The position numbers and the translations under genes are program-made. From Actinernus sp. WN-2022 (Eukaryota; Cnidaria; Anthozoa; Actiniaria; Actinernidae), in assembly GCA_030867875.1 (NCBI GenBank), contig JAOWCC010001634.1, positions 102,837,321 to 102,901,320 on the forward strand: a DNA stretch of 64,000 bases, given 5' to 3'. Shown piece after piece: positions 24,017-35,035 of the stretch (its first letter is position 1; each line of letters opens with the position of its first letter). Below the pieces are notes generated by a model. It was not told the DNA's origin and did not search any database. It was given only the letters and a program-made list of their open reading frames with translations.

Positions 24017-26560
24017 TAGGCCGCAGAGACACTAGTGGCGAGTACTATGACAGATGCTTCGAATGTAACAAGACTGGTCATTGGGCCAGAGATTGTAGGA
24101 CCACTTGGCCAGGAAAATTTCCAGTTTACCAGTTACAACGACCAGCCGGGTTATACCTACAACAAGACAGGAACATACCACGCTATTTCAAGAGGAAAGT
24201 AGTGACGACATCGAGTTAGCTCAGGTAGAAACACTCGTAGAAACATTTGAATTCGAAAAAGGGCTCAACTCAAATGTGAAAGGAAATCTAAAAGAGAAGT
24301 TAGAGTTTTGGAAGTTTTTAGGTACCTCAAAATTAATTTTAGATGTAGTAGAATATGGTTATAAGTTACCATTTAAATCATTACCAAGAGCGATCAGATT
24401 AAGAAATAATAAAATCGGCCGCCTACATACCGATTTTGTAAATGAAGCGTTAAAAGAGCTGATCGATTCAGGGCGCGTAATGCAAGTGAACAGACCACAG
24501 CGACGATTAATCGGCTGTCTGTATCTGTACAACAGAACGGTAACTGAAACGCTGATTCTTGACTTGAGACACGTAAATAAGTGCTCGACAAAGAAGAGGA
24601 TAAAATACGAAGACTGGAAAGTGGCTATTTCTTATTTTACTCAAAATGCCTATATGTTTACATTCGATCTTAAAAAGTGGTTATCACCCAGGGCTCGAAA
24701 TAACGGCCGGTCAACGGTCAATGTCCGGCCAACTTTGGTGCTTGACCGGTCAAATACCGTTTTGAACGGACATGTTGACCGGTCATATAATTATATGAAA
24801 AAATTTGACCTACAAATCGCAAAGTCATATTGAATTTATATTAGGTCAATGTTCGTCAGGCGTGCAACAATCAGTGAAAAGTATGGCCTGTCATGATTAT
24901 CAATACCGTCCTTTTTGTTCACCCGACATCCAAACATGTTCTAATTTAATAATAGTTGCCGAAACGCTAATGTTTGTTAATTTCAACTGTCAGCGAGCCA
25001 CATAGTTGGAATGTAAGGGAACATATTTTTATCGCAGTCCTTGCCGCTAAATGTAATTTCTTAGTTTTTCATTGTACTTCGCTACTGCACATATTTGATA
25101 AGCATTATTTGACATGCCTTCGATATGGTTGGCTAAAGCAGAGTGAGACCGATCAAGGGAAAATGATGCGAGAAATGAAATTCCTGAAAGACCTATTTCG
25201 ACCCCTTCTCTCATCCCTATTCCCTCACCCTCCCTATTTGATGTCTGGGTGCGAATACCCGCTCTAACACACAAAAATTGGCAATGTCCGGTCAAAAATG
25301 TATTTGGCCGGACATCTTGACCGGCGTATGACCGGCCGTTATTTCGAGCCCTGTCACCACGTAGAAATATTCGAAGACTACCAGACGTATTTAGGCTTCG
25401 CATGGACACCCGTCAATTCGGATACAGAAAGTTTCTATGTTTTTACAGTCCGTTTACAAAAAAATCTAAAACCTCTAGAAAAGTACTGGAGACTCAGGTG
25501 TATTAATATCGCAATATTTCTGGACGACGGTTGGGTGATCGAGCAGGATTATGCCGGAAACATGTTGGGATATAGCCATATCCGTTAGAGAAGACCTTAG
25601 GAAAACTGGCTTCATAAGTCAATTTGGGAATCTAACCAAATCTTAGTTTGGCGAGGTATAAGATGGAACACTGTACTTGGTACCATAGAAGTTACTGAGA
25701 AAAGGATTGAGAAGATATTGTGGCACTAGAATCATGACTCGACACTGTATTATGTCAACACTGAGTGCAAAAGACTGGGATTCGGAATTTGGTCTCTATG
25801 AATACTGCAAAGAATTCGAAGAGTTGCAGTTTTGGAAAAGGAACGTAAGAAAAGCTAATAAAAGAGAATGTTTTGTGACTAAAGAACCAAATTGTTTTGC
25901 GTATTCAGATGCAAGCGCTACAGGATGCGGATCAGTAATAACAATGAATGAGGAGTTTGTTTCTCATAAAATGTGGAATCATCAAGAATCCATTCAGAGC
26001 TCAACTTGGAGAGAACTAGCTGCAGTAGAGTTTCCTTGCATTCTTTTGCACCAGTATTAGCGGGGTCTCGCGTAAAATGGTTTACTGATAGCCAGACTGC
26101 AGAACAAATAATTGAAGTTGGGAGTATGAAAATTTGATTTATTCATCAGTTGGCGATAAGAATTTTTATAATCTGTACCGAACAAAACATTAAATTGGAA
26201 ATTCAATGGATCCCTCGTACAGAGAATCAAAAGGCTGATTATATTAGTCGATTAATCGACCCGGACGATTGGCAAATCACAAGAGTTTTTTCAATATGTT
26301 GACAGCCTCTGGGGGCCACAATAAAAAATTGCCGAGATTCTTTTCTCGTTATATATTGGAATCCTGAAACGTCGGGTGTAATTTTTTCATTCAAAATATA
26401 AAGACAGAGAATTGCCTAATAGTAGCACCGATATCTATTGTGCCGAGGACTCTGCATTATATGAAAAATCAAAAAGCAAAAGGGACAGTTATTGTACCTG
26501 TGTGGCCATCGGCCAGCTTTTTGCCCATCGTCGCTCGAAAATTTCGATGTTATATTCAGT
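24017..26560 (+). pseudogene. Degenerate DIRS-like retrotransposon (gag knuckle, RT, RNase H)
   Basis: A first frame (to the stop at 24217-24219) carries a CCHC zinc knuckle, CFECNKTGHWARDC. An overlapping second frame (from about 24105) continues into reverse transcriptase with LILDLRHVNK, FDLK and, after the interruption at 24689-25353, SGYHHVEIF, LGFAW and the catalytic FLDDG. After frame breaks an RNase H-like segment follows (FAYSDASATGCGSV, STWRELAAVEF, about 25890-26040), and then a terminal block (about 26215-26560) resembling the pol end of DIRS elements. LxxDLRHxN and this order are typical of the DIRS/Ngaro group. Stops and frameshifts are frequent, no tyrosine recombinase could be confirmed, and the copy is dead. 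A pyrimidine tract plus TAG just before 24019 looks like a splice acceptor. Confidence 0.8.
24689..25353. mobile_element. 665-bp CAGGG-ended element inside the DIRS RT
   Basis: Starts CAGGGCTCGAAATAACGGCC and ends with the reverse complement. TCACC occurs at 24684-24688 and again at 25354-25358. Discounting the element and one TCACC brings the RT frame on the left (FDLKSGYH) into register with the frame on the right. CAGGG termini are typical of hAT; the 5-bp duplication matches the other CAGGG elements in this window. No transposase is encoded. Confidence 0.9.
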
Positions 26561-26795
26561 AAGTAAGGGGTGGACCATTAGAAATCCCGTGGGAGGCGGG
26601 GTGGGTAGTCCAAAAAAATAATTCGTGCAAGGCTAAATGTCCCAAAAGAAAATTCCTGCAAAGCACTAAGGCACAAAAAAAAATTCGTGCAAAGGAACCG
26701 ATGCATTGTTCAATTTTTGTTTTGAAAAAATACTAGCAATTCAGTTTTACCAATTCAAAATATAGTTCTAAAGATTACCCACACAGTCTGTGTAA
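26561..26795. other. Repeat-like unclassified sequence
   Basis: Begins just after the DIRS relic with GGGGTGGACCATTAGAAATC and contains three forms of AAAATTCGTGCAAAG / AAAATTCCTGCAAAG. It may be a transposon end but no partner terminus was found. Confidence 0.3.
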
Positions 26796-27133
26796 GGCCA
26801 GATAAAAACAAATACTTGGTTAGCGTCCCCGCCCGACCTGAGAAATGTCCCCGATCTCTAATTTTTTTAAATTTTAAATTTTTCATTAAAAAAAATTAGA
26901 AAGCGTAAATGCGCCCGCGAACACCAATTCTTGTACCCAGAACCCTACATGTACCACTTAAAATATGCGCCGGCGCATTAAATATTTTAACATCGACGCC
27001 ATTTTGTTTCTACAAAACGAGGTGAGTGAATAATATCTAGCTAATAATATCTAGTCAAGACAAAATAAACTTCCCTCCCTACCTGGAAAAATTGAAATGG
27101 GTGGACGCTAAACAAGTATTTTTTTATCTGGCC
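26796..27133. mobile_element. 338-bp MITE with TAA duplication (PIF/Harbinger-like)
   Basis: Starts GGCCAGATAAAAACAAATAC and ends with the near-perfect reverse complement (about 33 bp), flanked by TAA on both sides (26793-26795 and 27134-27136). A 3-bp TWA duplication with GG-starting termini is the usual pattern of PIF/Harbinger elements. No open frame of note. Confidence 0.75.
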
Positions 27134-27665
27134 TAACTGATTTTCAGGTATTTCCAGATGAAAACACCTCCCCAACCTTCATAACCGGTAGCAAACCACA
27201 AGAATAAACTATTTGCGGTCTAAAACACTAGAAAAGCTAAAAACAGCTATATTATTGGCAAATATTTGAAACCTTCTCTGCAATTACTGAAGCCTCAAAT
27301 TATTCTCTAATGCCAGCAGGTTTTGCAACCGAGTTTAACGTCAGGTTTCATTGAGTAAATTTCAATGTCCACATTTTCAAAGATTACAGAGGGGTTTCTG
27401 GAAAACCCGAATAGCGATAGCGAATACCGAATAGCGCGAATAGTGCGAATAGTGGCGAATAGTGGCGAATAGTGGCGAATAGTAAATATAAGTTAAAGAT
27501 TAATACTTACAGAACGTAATACGAACCTAGACGAACCTGACGAGAGAATCACACTGTCAACACTCGCCATTTTGTTTTCCTCATGTAACTCAGTTCCATG
27601 GATGGGTTACCTGTGGCACTCGAAAGCGAGGCTGATCACGGCGCATGAAGAAGATATCGTTCGAA

Positions 27666-27715
27666 GTTCCCTGCTAGCAGAGGTAGACAGTGAGAGACCT
27701 CTGCTAGCAGGGAAC
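27666..27715. repeat. Perfect 19-bp stem hairpin inserted in one arm
   Basis: GTTCCCTGCTAGCAGAGGT is followed by a 12-base loop and the exact reverse complement. The other arm of the surrounding element lacks it, so it is a later insertion or local foldback. Confidence 0.8.
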
Positions 27716-28169
27716 GTTAGAAGGCAACTTTGCCGAAATGTTGAAGAAAATAATAAAACAGCAAACGTTTTCTACATACGTCATCGTGCACCTGACAGAC
27801 CTAGCTGGGTTCCCTGTGGCCTCCGGTTTAGGTCAGCGATCACCAAAGACCGCCTGGGAATGCTTCGAGTTTGTAGACATTTCTTTTTATAATAGTTTTT
27901 TTCGGATAGCGTGTTTTCAGTTTTCCATACATTTCTCTGTAATTTTTTTCCGCGGACTTTGACTCGTTGTTACAGACAAATGTATGGTAAACTGAAAACA
28001 CGATTGCACGCTTTCCAGCGCAGCTACATCCATCAAATTAAAATAAGTTTTAAAATAGTCTTTTACCAGACAGTGAATATTTCAGAAATTCGATTTTACT
28101 GAAATTATTTGGCACAGGATTCACATACAAACACTGTATTTCGCGCCATGTTTGCACTCCTTTAAAAAA

Positions 28170-28315
28170 TGAATTTCTATAACGGGACCTGAAACAACCA
28201 TAGGGGCTGATGAAAGCCAGGTCCCGGATAATCCATAGATGAAATTGGAATTTAGCGTGTTGGTTTTTGTGGAGGGAGGAAAACCAGAGGATCCGGAGAA
28301 AAATCCTCGGAGCAA
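28170..28315 (-). mobile_element. SINE 3' body fragment
   Basis: The minus strand matches the body of the tRNA-type SINE at 7893-8150 (ACCAACACGCTAAATTCCAA, CAGCCCCTATGGTTGTTTCA). The tRNA-like head is missing. Confidence 0.7.
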
Positions 28316-28954
28316 CTGGTCTATTAAATTGAGGAGTTCTAATAGACCCTTTCAGTTTGCCTGTTTGTTACCCCATTTCAGACCACGTGATATTTATCCA
28401 GAGGTTCAGTACTTTGTTTTCCAATTATAGAAATTGGTACATTTCCTCTTGGGATACAGAACTGAAACAAAAACACATTTAATGCGTACTCAAGGGAAAG
28501 GTCACGTGGTCTGAAATGGGCAACAAACAGGCAAGCTGAAAGGGTACGCTAATCCGAAAAAAAATCGGCGCAAAAAAGAAGAAAGAACGAGGAATTCCAA
28601 GGCGGTCTTTGATGAAACCCAACTACGTCTGTCAGGTGCACGATGACATATGTAGAAAACGTTTGCTGTTTTATAATTTTCTCCAACATTTCGGCAAATC
28701 TAACCTGCCTTCTAATGATATCGATTGGCCTCGCTTTCGAGTGCCACAGGTAACCCATCCATGGAACTGAGTTACATGAGGAAAACAAAATGGCGAGTGT
28801 CGACAGTGTGATTCTCTCGTCAGGTTCGTCTAGGTTCGTACTCGTTGAAGGACTTACGTTCTGTAAGTATTAATCTTTAACTTATATTTACTATTCGCCA
28901 CTATTCGCGCTATTCGGTATTCGCTATTCGCTATTCGGGTTTTCCAGAAACCCG

Positions 28955-29645
28955 TTCGAAAACCCAGGATTTTTGATTTGGAAAATGTTTGCATCGGAGC
29001 CGAGCACATGGCCGAAGGCCGGTTTCAAGTCAAGATTTCAATTCACTGCCCCACTGGAATCTGCAGGTTAGTTATTTTCGAATGAAAGAAACTATTAAAG
29101 AAAGCAGACTACCTAGGAGTTAAGCCGGCTAAATAATTGATATTTGAATACATGGCTCCAAGAGAAACGTTTTCGAGTTAAATGTACAATCATACTTAAT
29201 TCGCCTCACATTATGTTTTGAGGCAAACCGTTTGCATAAACGCTCGTTAGAAATGGCTGATTTGCAAGCGCTGGAAGTATAACAACTAACAAGTCAACAT
29301 GTGTCCGAATAAACAAAAGTTTCTACAACACTCTAGCAGTCTTAGTGAAGAATGGATTTTATTTCCGGCGACACCTTACTCTGTCAATAAGAGGAGACAA
29401 TGAAGCGACAATTCAGTGGAAGGTTCGAAAACCTAGGACTTTTTATTTGGAACATGTTTGCATCAGAGCCGAGCACATGGAGGCCTGTTAGTTTCAAGAT
29501 TTCGATTCACTGGAATCTGCAGATTAGTTATTTTCGAATGAAAGAAACTATTAAAGAAATTAGACTATCTAGGAGTTAAGCCGGCTAAATACTCGATATT
29601 TGTGGCTTCAAGAGAAACGTTTTCGAGTTAAATGTACAAACATAC
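28955..29645. repeat. Direct duplication of a ~230-bp segment
   Basis: 28955-29195 and 29424-29645 share, in order, ATGTTTGCATC(G/A)GAGCCGAG, TTAGTTATTTTCGAATGAAA and CAAGAGAAACGTTTTCGAGT, with substitutions and small indels. The first copy starts at the edge of the 1.56-kb inverted element. The 228 bp between them are unrecognised. Confidence 0.8.
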
Positions 29646-29880
29646 TCGGAAGGCGTCAACTAAACTGACCGAACGCCAAAGTAAATTATTCTTTGCAAAG
29701 TTATCTACTTCTGTTTTTATTCCGGCATTGTCTATTGAAATGGCATTTTTTGTGTGGAGATATTTACCGTAAAATGATTCAATTCATGCGAAATATTTGA
29801 CTTCTTTATGAAATTGTTATTGACAACTGATTTCAATTCAAATTCACGGCTGACACTGCACTCAGTTTGAATATTAAAAG

Positions 29881-30032
29881 GGTTAGAGACTTTATGTTTG
29901 TGCTTTATCGGCAAAATACAGTCACTTGCTGACTGTACGATGAACGAAAAACAATGAATACTGCATGAGTTCATCGTACAGTCAGCGCGTGGCTGTATTT
30001 GTCGATAAAGCACTCACAAGCAGTCTCTAACC
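29881..30032. mobile_element. 152-bp palindromic element
   Basis: GGTTAGAGACT is mirrored by AGTCTCTAACC, and CTGACTGTACGATGAAC by GTTCATCGTACAGTCAG, with a loop of about 30 bases. It is a probable foldback MITE; the antisense frame through it is not a gene. Confidence 0.7.
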
Positions 30033-30169
30033 ATTACTTATTACAAGGAATTTAAGGGATAAAATAATTTACGTTCGTTTGAACGGAGCGAATTAGAACG
30101 TAAAGAATAAATAATGCTTTCTCTTTTACTGCTTTTACGAATTCAATATTTTAGCGATTTTTCATAATT

Positions 30170-32040
30170 TTGTAAATTTTACCCATTTTTACCGATTTTA
30201 CCCATGATAAAGAAAACAATTTCCAATGATACATGGCCTGGGCTGCATAAGAGTATAACCTTGCAAAAGAGCAATGTTTCTACTTCAAATGTCGACCATC
30301 TGCCACGGCAAAGTTGTAATGGATGATCAACCAGTCAATCATCAGCAAAGCCCCATGTCCAGTCAGAGACCGCACAATCTCTAGTCAGGATTCCTCAGTT
30401 CTGCGGGTCAGCTGAGATACTAATATAAATAACATCAACTCAATTAACTCACAACTACGTTTATATATAGGATATGTTAAAGAATTTTATTCAAATCGTT
30501 AGTGTAGACAACCCATCTCAACAGCAGCCGGCTATGGTATAACAAAGGGTCGTGCTTCCACCGCCGCCTCCATCGGGCTTTCACGGCAGTTAGATGCTCA
30601 AGTGAGACCGGTATAATATACGTATTACATTCATTTTCTTCATTCAACCTATTTCTACATATATTTTAGAGAAGTTCACAGACATTAGTCACATACTTAT
30701 GTTTCCATTTCTGTTGTGAAAGTTTCTAGGGCAGGGGCGGATCCAGGGGTGGTGAAGGGGGTAGCCAGCCACCCCCATTTGGAATGGCAAAAATATTTCT
30801 GCAAGCTGGAGTGATAAGAAGTACAGCTAGTGAGCACATTTTCTTGGTTTGACAAAGTTTCGCATTATCTGTTTATTCTATGACCCTTTGCACTTTACGT
30901 CATAGCCGCCATGTTGGTGTACAGTTAACAATAGATTCGTCGTAATCTTCTTCTGTTCTGTACACCAACATGGCCGCCATGCCTTCTCTGGGGATTGAGT
31001 GCAAACCATCTATATTTGACAGCGTGAGCATTGTAGCCCGTAGCCTATGTGCATGTATTTTTGTGAACGGCATGTTCTCAACCCTACTCCTGTTTTTCTA
31101 TGGTTTCCAGCGACGTGACGGAGAATAAAGTGTCGCGACGGAAAATTATTTTTTCTTAGCGCAAGGCACACTAGCCTGAATTTCAAGGAGACGGCTGGAA
31201 TTCAGGCTGAAGGCTCCCTAGTCCAGTTGCTCTTGCACTGACATCAGCGGAGTCGACAGAATGCAGCGTTCGATTACAAACTTTTTTGGAGACGGCATGA
31301 TCAAATTGATATGGTTGAAGATGGGTTCCGTTTAATTTTCGATAGATTCTCGTGTAAAAATATAAAGGTAAAGGTATATTTTACTTTGGTAACGCAGGAA
31401 GTAGAGTTTTGTGAGAGAGCACGTGCTTGCGATTTTGAAGCTTCCCGAAGAAATGAAGAACCTCATCAGAAGAGACGTACTAACAATCCGTGGGACAATT
31501 TCGGTTTGGTTCTGTGAAAAATCGCGGCGAGTTTGGTCGAGCCATATTTTTTAGCAATGAATGAAAGATTCTAAGGCACATACTGTTTTTAATTTCGAAC
31601 TTTGATAGGACAGATGTTAGGGACTGTTCGCTGATTAATTTATAGCTAAGGGGGAAAGGGGAGTGGGGGTTTTCGGAGGGGAGGGGTACAATTTTGAAAA
31701 TTAGTTGAAAGTGGGGTACAATTGTTTTGATATAGCAATGAAGTGGGAGATTACATATTTAGCTAGCCCGTATTTTTATGGTTAGTTAATAATTATCCCT
31801 TCAAAGCTGACGATCAGACGTAATTATTAGGCTATTTCGTATCCAAAATGTATCTAACAGAAGCCTATCTGAAGGATATCCCGATTTAGACACTGGCCCA
31901 CATATTTCAGTTTCCGACTGTTGTAGAACGGTCTGAGGGGCGCAGGTCTATCGTTATATTAGTTCTCATCTTAAATCGCACAACGGGGATAACCTCGTGT
32001 TAACTTATTATTGCATTGCGGTTAGTATTACTGGAAAGCT
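30170..32040. repeat. Block A, copy at 30-32 kb
   Basis: About 1.9 kb matching 41.19-43.01, 54.9-55.65 and 59.85-60.89 kb (AATGATACATGGCC, AACAGCAGCCGGCTATGGTA, GGGGGAAAGGGGAGTGGGGG, AACGGGGATAACCTCGTGTT). A short frame at about 31311-31517 (MVEDGFRLIFD) persists in three copies but diverges with stops and length changes, so I do not call it a gene. In the 40- and 54-kb copies this block lies just 5' of a TRIM-NHL gene. Confidence 0.8.
30881..31010. mobile_element. 130-bp MITE with TA duplication
   Basis: Inverted ends share CCGCCATGTTGGTGTACAG. The block A copies at 41.94 and 59.86 kb read TTCTATATTTGACAGCGTGA with no insert, while here TA flanks the element (30879-30880 and 31011-31012). 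A TA duplication suggests a Tc1/mariner-type driver. A relative is at 45861-46003. Confidence 0.85.
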
Positions 32041-32255
32041 GGTCGTAAAACATGATAGAGGTAAACGATAATATTCATATTTCTTATAAAGAAGGTAGCA
32101 ATATAACTTTGCAGACAATATATATACAAAGCTGCCTCAGCCGCTTCCTTGCTGTATTCGCGCTCCCGCAATTCGATGGCCCGGGACCAATAACCATCGT
32201 CGCTAAAAATGTCACCAATCAGACGGTCGTCAATGTAGAGAGCCGGTCGTAATTC
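32041..32255. other. Junction between block A and DIRS relic
   Basis: No recognisable gene. A plus-strand frame of 66 codons here has no supporting motif. Confidence 0.35.
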
Positions 32256-34310
32256 CTACCCTTCTGAAAAAAACTCGTAGAGCTCAAGCTCACTGTCTGG
32301 TAAACAAATGGGGAATTCTTCCATCCAAAAGGGAGGGTGTATCCTATCAGCCACCAACCTTGCCACTCTATCCCGAAATACTGTTGGGACAGAAATCAAG
32401 ATATGATCATAACCAGATTTGTCATCAATTTTCGTTAAATAGCTGTTGAGGTACACAAAACGAGGGGTGTCCTTCATCCATAAATTGAAGAACCTTGCGT
32501 CGATACACAACCTTGGATTGTTGGGTTCTACTGTCAATGGGAGAACAAGCCAAGGTGGAGATATCTCATTGACCTTGCTACATACCCGCAAAGCACCAGT
32601 CCTAATTCGCTGTAGAAGACAATCCGTTATCGCGTTACTGCAATCAGCGAATTTTGACACATTGAGTGGTTCTTAAACATCAGTGTTGGGGGTGAGGGGG
32701 AATTGTAGTGAACATCCTTAGATACTCCCTGAATGGCCTCATGAACTCCCGGATGTCAACCACACAGCGGTCAAACGACTGCGCGTGCGTATTACGGTCA
32801 GTCTGGTGGGCGGCCGCGCGAATTTCCCGCGCAAAATTTACCTTAAAACACATTACAGTGCACTTCTACCCCCAAAAGTTAAGAAACAAACGTAAAAGTT
32901 AAGCTTTTTATTTTCACACTCGACGGGAAATTAAACTTCAAACTGTGAGTTCTCAAGGTTTGAAAACGGGTGTGTGAACAGTAACGGCCGCCGGCTCGCT
33001 TTGAATTTGTTTTGGAATAGGTTGTTGTTGCAAGACTTTTGACACCATTTGACAACCACTGACTGATACACTTCTTCTCAGGATTACCCTCTAAAATAAT
33101 GTCCCACATTTTGGTGTTATGGCGAAGTTCCCCCGCTCTAAAGGTGTTAGGGTCTCTGAAAGATAGTTGCCCGATATTCTCCTTCTCCCCAGAAACTACC
33201 CTATCAATCTCTGCTTGCACCTCCACTGCATCGGTCATTTTCACCGAACTCAGGTTTGCCTGAGCTGACACCCATGAAGATTCCCTTTTGTTGGTTACCC
33301 AGTGGGGCAAAACCCATACTGTCGCTGACGGTGTGGCAAGAAGTCAACTAGAGAAATAGGAAAAATATGGAGTCAGCCTCGATGTAGCTAGGGAAACAAC
33401 AGATCCGAGCTCCTCCCTCCGCAAAAACCAACACGCTAAATTCCAATTCGATCTGTGGATTAGCCGGGACCTGGCGTTGATCAGCCCCCATGGTTGTTTC
33501 AGGTCTCGTTAGAAATTGAGAGTGTTTTTTTTTCAGAGAGAGTTTCCGGGAAAATGACCACTGTATTCCGATGAATCGAACTCAAGGGCATGCCCTATTA
33601 GGCAAAGCGCTTGTGGGGTCACTCCCCAGTACTCGAGTCCACTGAGAGAAAAAGAAAGAAAACGGGCGATGAAAAACGGTAAAATAGCTACATGGAAAAT
33701 AAAACAAAACAACGAGACATGATTTATGCCAAAAACGAAATTTATAGAGAAATAGTAGTAACAGTTTAGTGCCATTTATGAAGTTAAATTCAAACGTTAA
33801 CTTGTCCAATAGTCCCTCACTAGGACCGCTTCTTTAGACAAGCTCTCGGAAAATGACCAGGTTCATCACAAACCCAGAACTTTTGTTGGAAGCATAACCA
33901 CCCCCCTGTCCTGTCGCGCGGATATGCACCTCGCGTCTTGCCAGCTGTGGATGCTTCCCTTCTTGATGAGGAATTGCTCGTCTTTAAGGCCTTGCCAATC
34001 GCTTGGGCTATTTCAGCTTCCTCCTTGCAATTGGTAGCCACCAGCTTAATCAGTATATCTCGGAGGACTGGACTTGACGTAAGAGGGCGTCATTGTCTCA
34101 GCACAATGGCATATCGTGTTGCTCTTTCATCACTTTTTGTTTTGACCGAGTCAAGTCGACCAGTTGCTCTAATGCCGCAATAGCAGCATTCGCATCAAAC
34201 AGTGCAGCCGGTTTTGATAGTAGTGCTTGCAGGGTCTGTACCGCACCCTCTACTGTACTCATCACAGTAATCGTTTTAAGCTTCTCGAGGTCTTTTCGAA
34301 GTTTTGCCAA
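32256..34310 (-). pseudogene. Second DIRS-like relic (gag knuckle, pol N-terminus, RT)
   Basis: Read on the minus strand: a gag-like segment (34098-34310); a knuckle region near 33820-34041 with VCDEPGHFPRAC in which the first cysteine of the CCHC appears replaced; a pol N-terminal block at 32879-33310 (FRAGELRHNTKMW, ISQWLSNGV); and an RT block at 32256-32660 (LTVEP, PRLCIDARFFNLW, DDKSGYDHIL). PRLCxDARFxNLW followed by DDKSGYDH is characteristic of a DIRS-like RT lineage, different from the one at 24-26 kb. The catalytic LDD-type motif after DDKSGYDH is missing, which suggests a deletion. A SINE fragment and frame breaks also interrupt it, so the element is dead. Confidence 0.7.
33408..33525 (+). 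mobile_element. SINE 3' body fragment
   Basis: Matches the SINE body at 8030-8150 (AAAACCAACACGCTAAATTC, ATGGTTGTTTCAGGTCTCGT). The head is absent. It interrupts the DIRS-like relic between its knuckle and pol parts. Confidence 0.75.
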
Positions 34311-34311
34311 C

Positions 34312-35035
34312 TGTGGGTAACAAAAAAGGACAATCTATTATACTAAATCGATCTAGACAAGCTCACACCGCTTCGATTTCTTTTTTTTTATGAGAACAAA
34401 AAACTGTTCTTATTCCACCCAAGACTACTTGCTCTGTTAGCCTTTTCTTCTCGGCCCAGATCCTTCACGATCTAGTTAGCCCTTCGCGGCTCAGATCATT
34501 CGCGATCCTTCCAATCTGTATACAAACGAAAGCTTTAAGATCATAGAACTGAAATTATTTTAGTTTTACGCGCGAATAAACCGAATTAAATATCCTGACC
34601 TAATCCGTATAGATTGTATACCGAACATAGAAGTAGAAATAATCAACCTAACCCGTATAATAGATTATGTACTAAACATACAATAACTGACAAAGCTGCA
34701 TCATATACACGCCAACAACCATGTCTTTTAGATAATTGTCACTCGCCTTGGTAGAGCCCAAAGTCAAACAAATAGAAAACCGAATTCACCGAAGAGCAAT
34801 TTTAACTTCGTTATAACACCGGCCTCCACCCCGAAACTATCATAAAAACTGCAGAACATGATATCCTAGAATAGGTTGCGAAAGCTCTAGAAGCAGTATC
34901 AATCGACATACCACGAACAATGTCTAACGTTATTAACTAATTCGTCAATGACAACATCTAACAGTCTCATCAAACGCCCCAAATGCGAGAACCTAAGTAA
35001 ACGGCAAAGAAGACAGAGCAAACAAAACCCACCTC
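34312..35035 (-). other. Possible intron between repeat exon and gag-like exon
   Basis: On the minus strand the 19-residue repeat frame ends with GAG|GTGGGTTTTG, a good donor, and the gag-like frame starts after CCTTTTTTGTTACCCACAG, a good acceptor with a pyrimidine tract. This would give an intron of about 724 bp. The inside has no recognisable feature. The pairing is inference. Confidence 0.4.

Larger units (their letters stand above)
27392..28953. mobile_element. 1.56-kb long-inverted-repeat element
   Basis: Both ends read GGGTTTCTGGAAAACCCGAA on opposite strands and continue as arms of about 370-460 bp (to about 27860 and from about 28585). They include repeated GCGAATAGT motifs, CCATTTTGTTTTCCTCATGT and GGATGGGTTACCTGTGGCAC. 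Frames in the two arms give matching peptides because the arms are copies. The central region holds a SINE fragment and unrecognised sequence. No transposase is seen. Confidence 0.8.

Noticed and set aside
31311..31517. Small conserved protein MVEDGFRLIFD in block A
   Set aside because: It recurs at 42237 and about 60172 but with premature stops, indels and different ends, as expected of a non-coding repeat.
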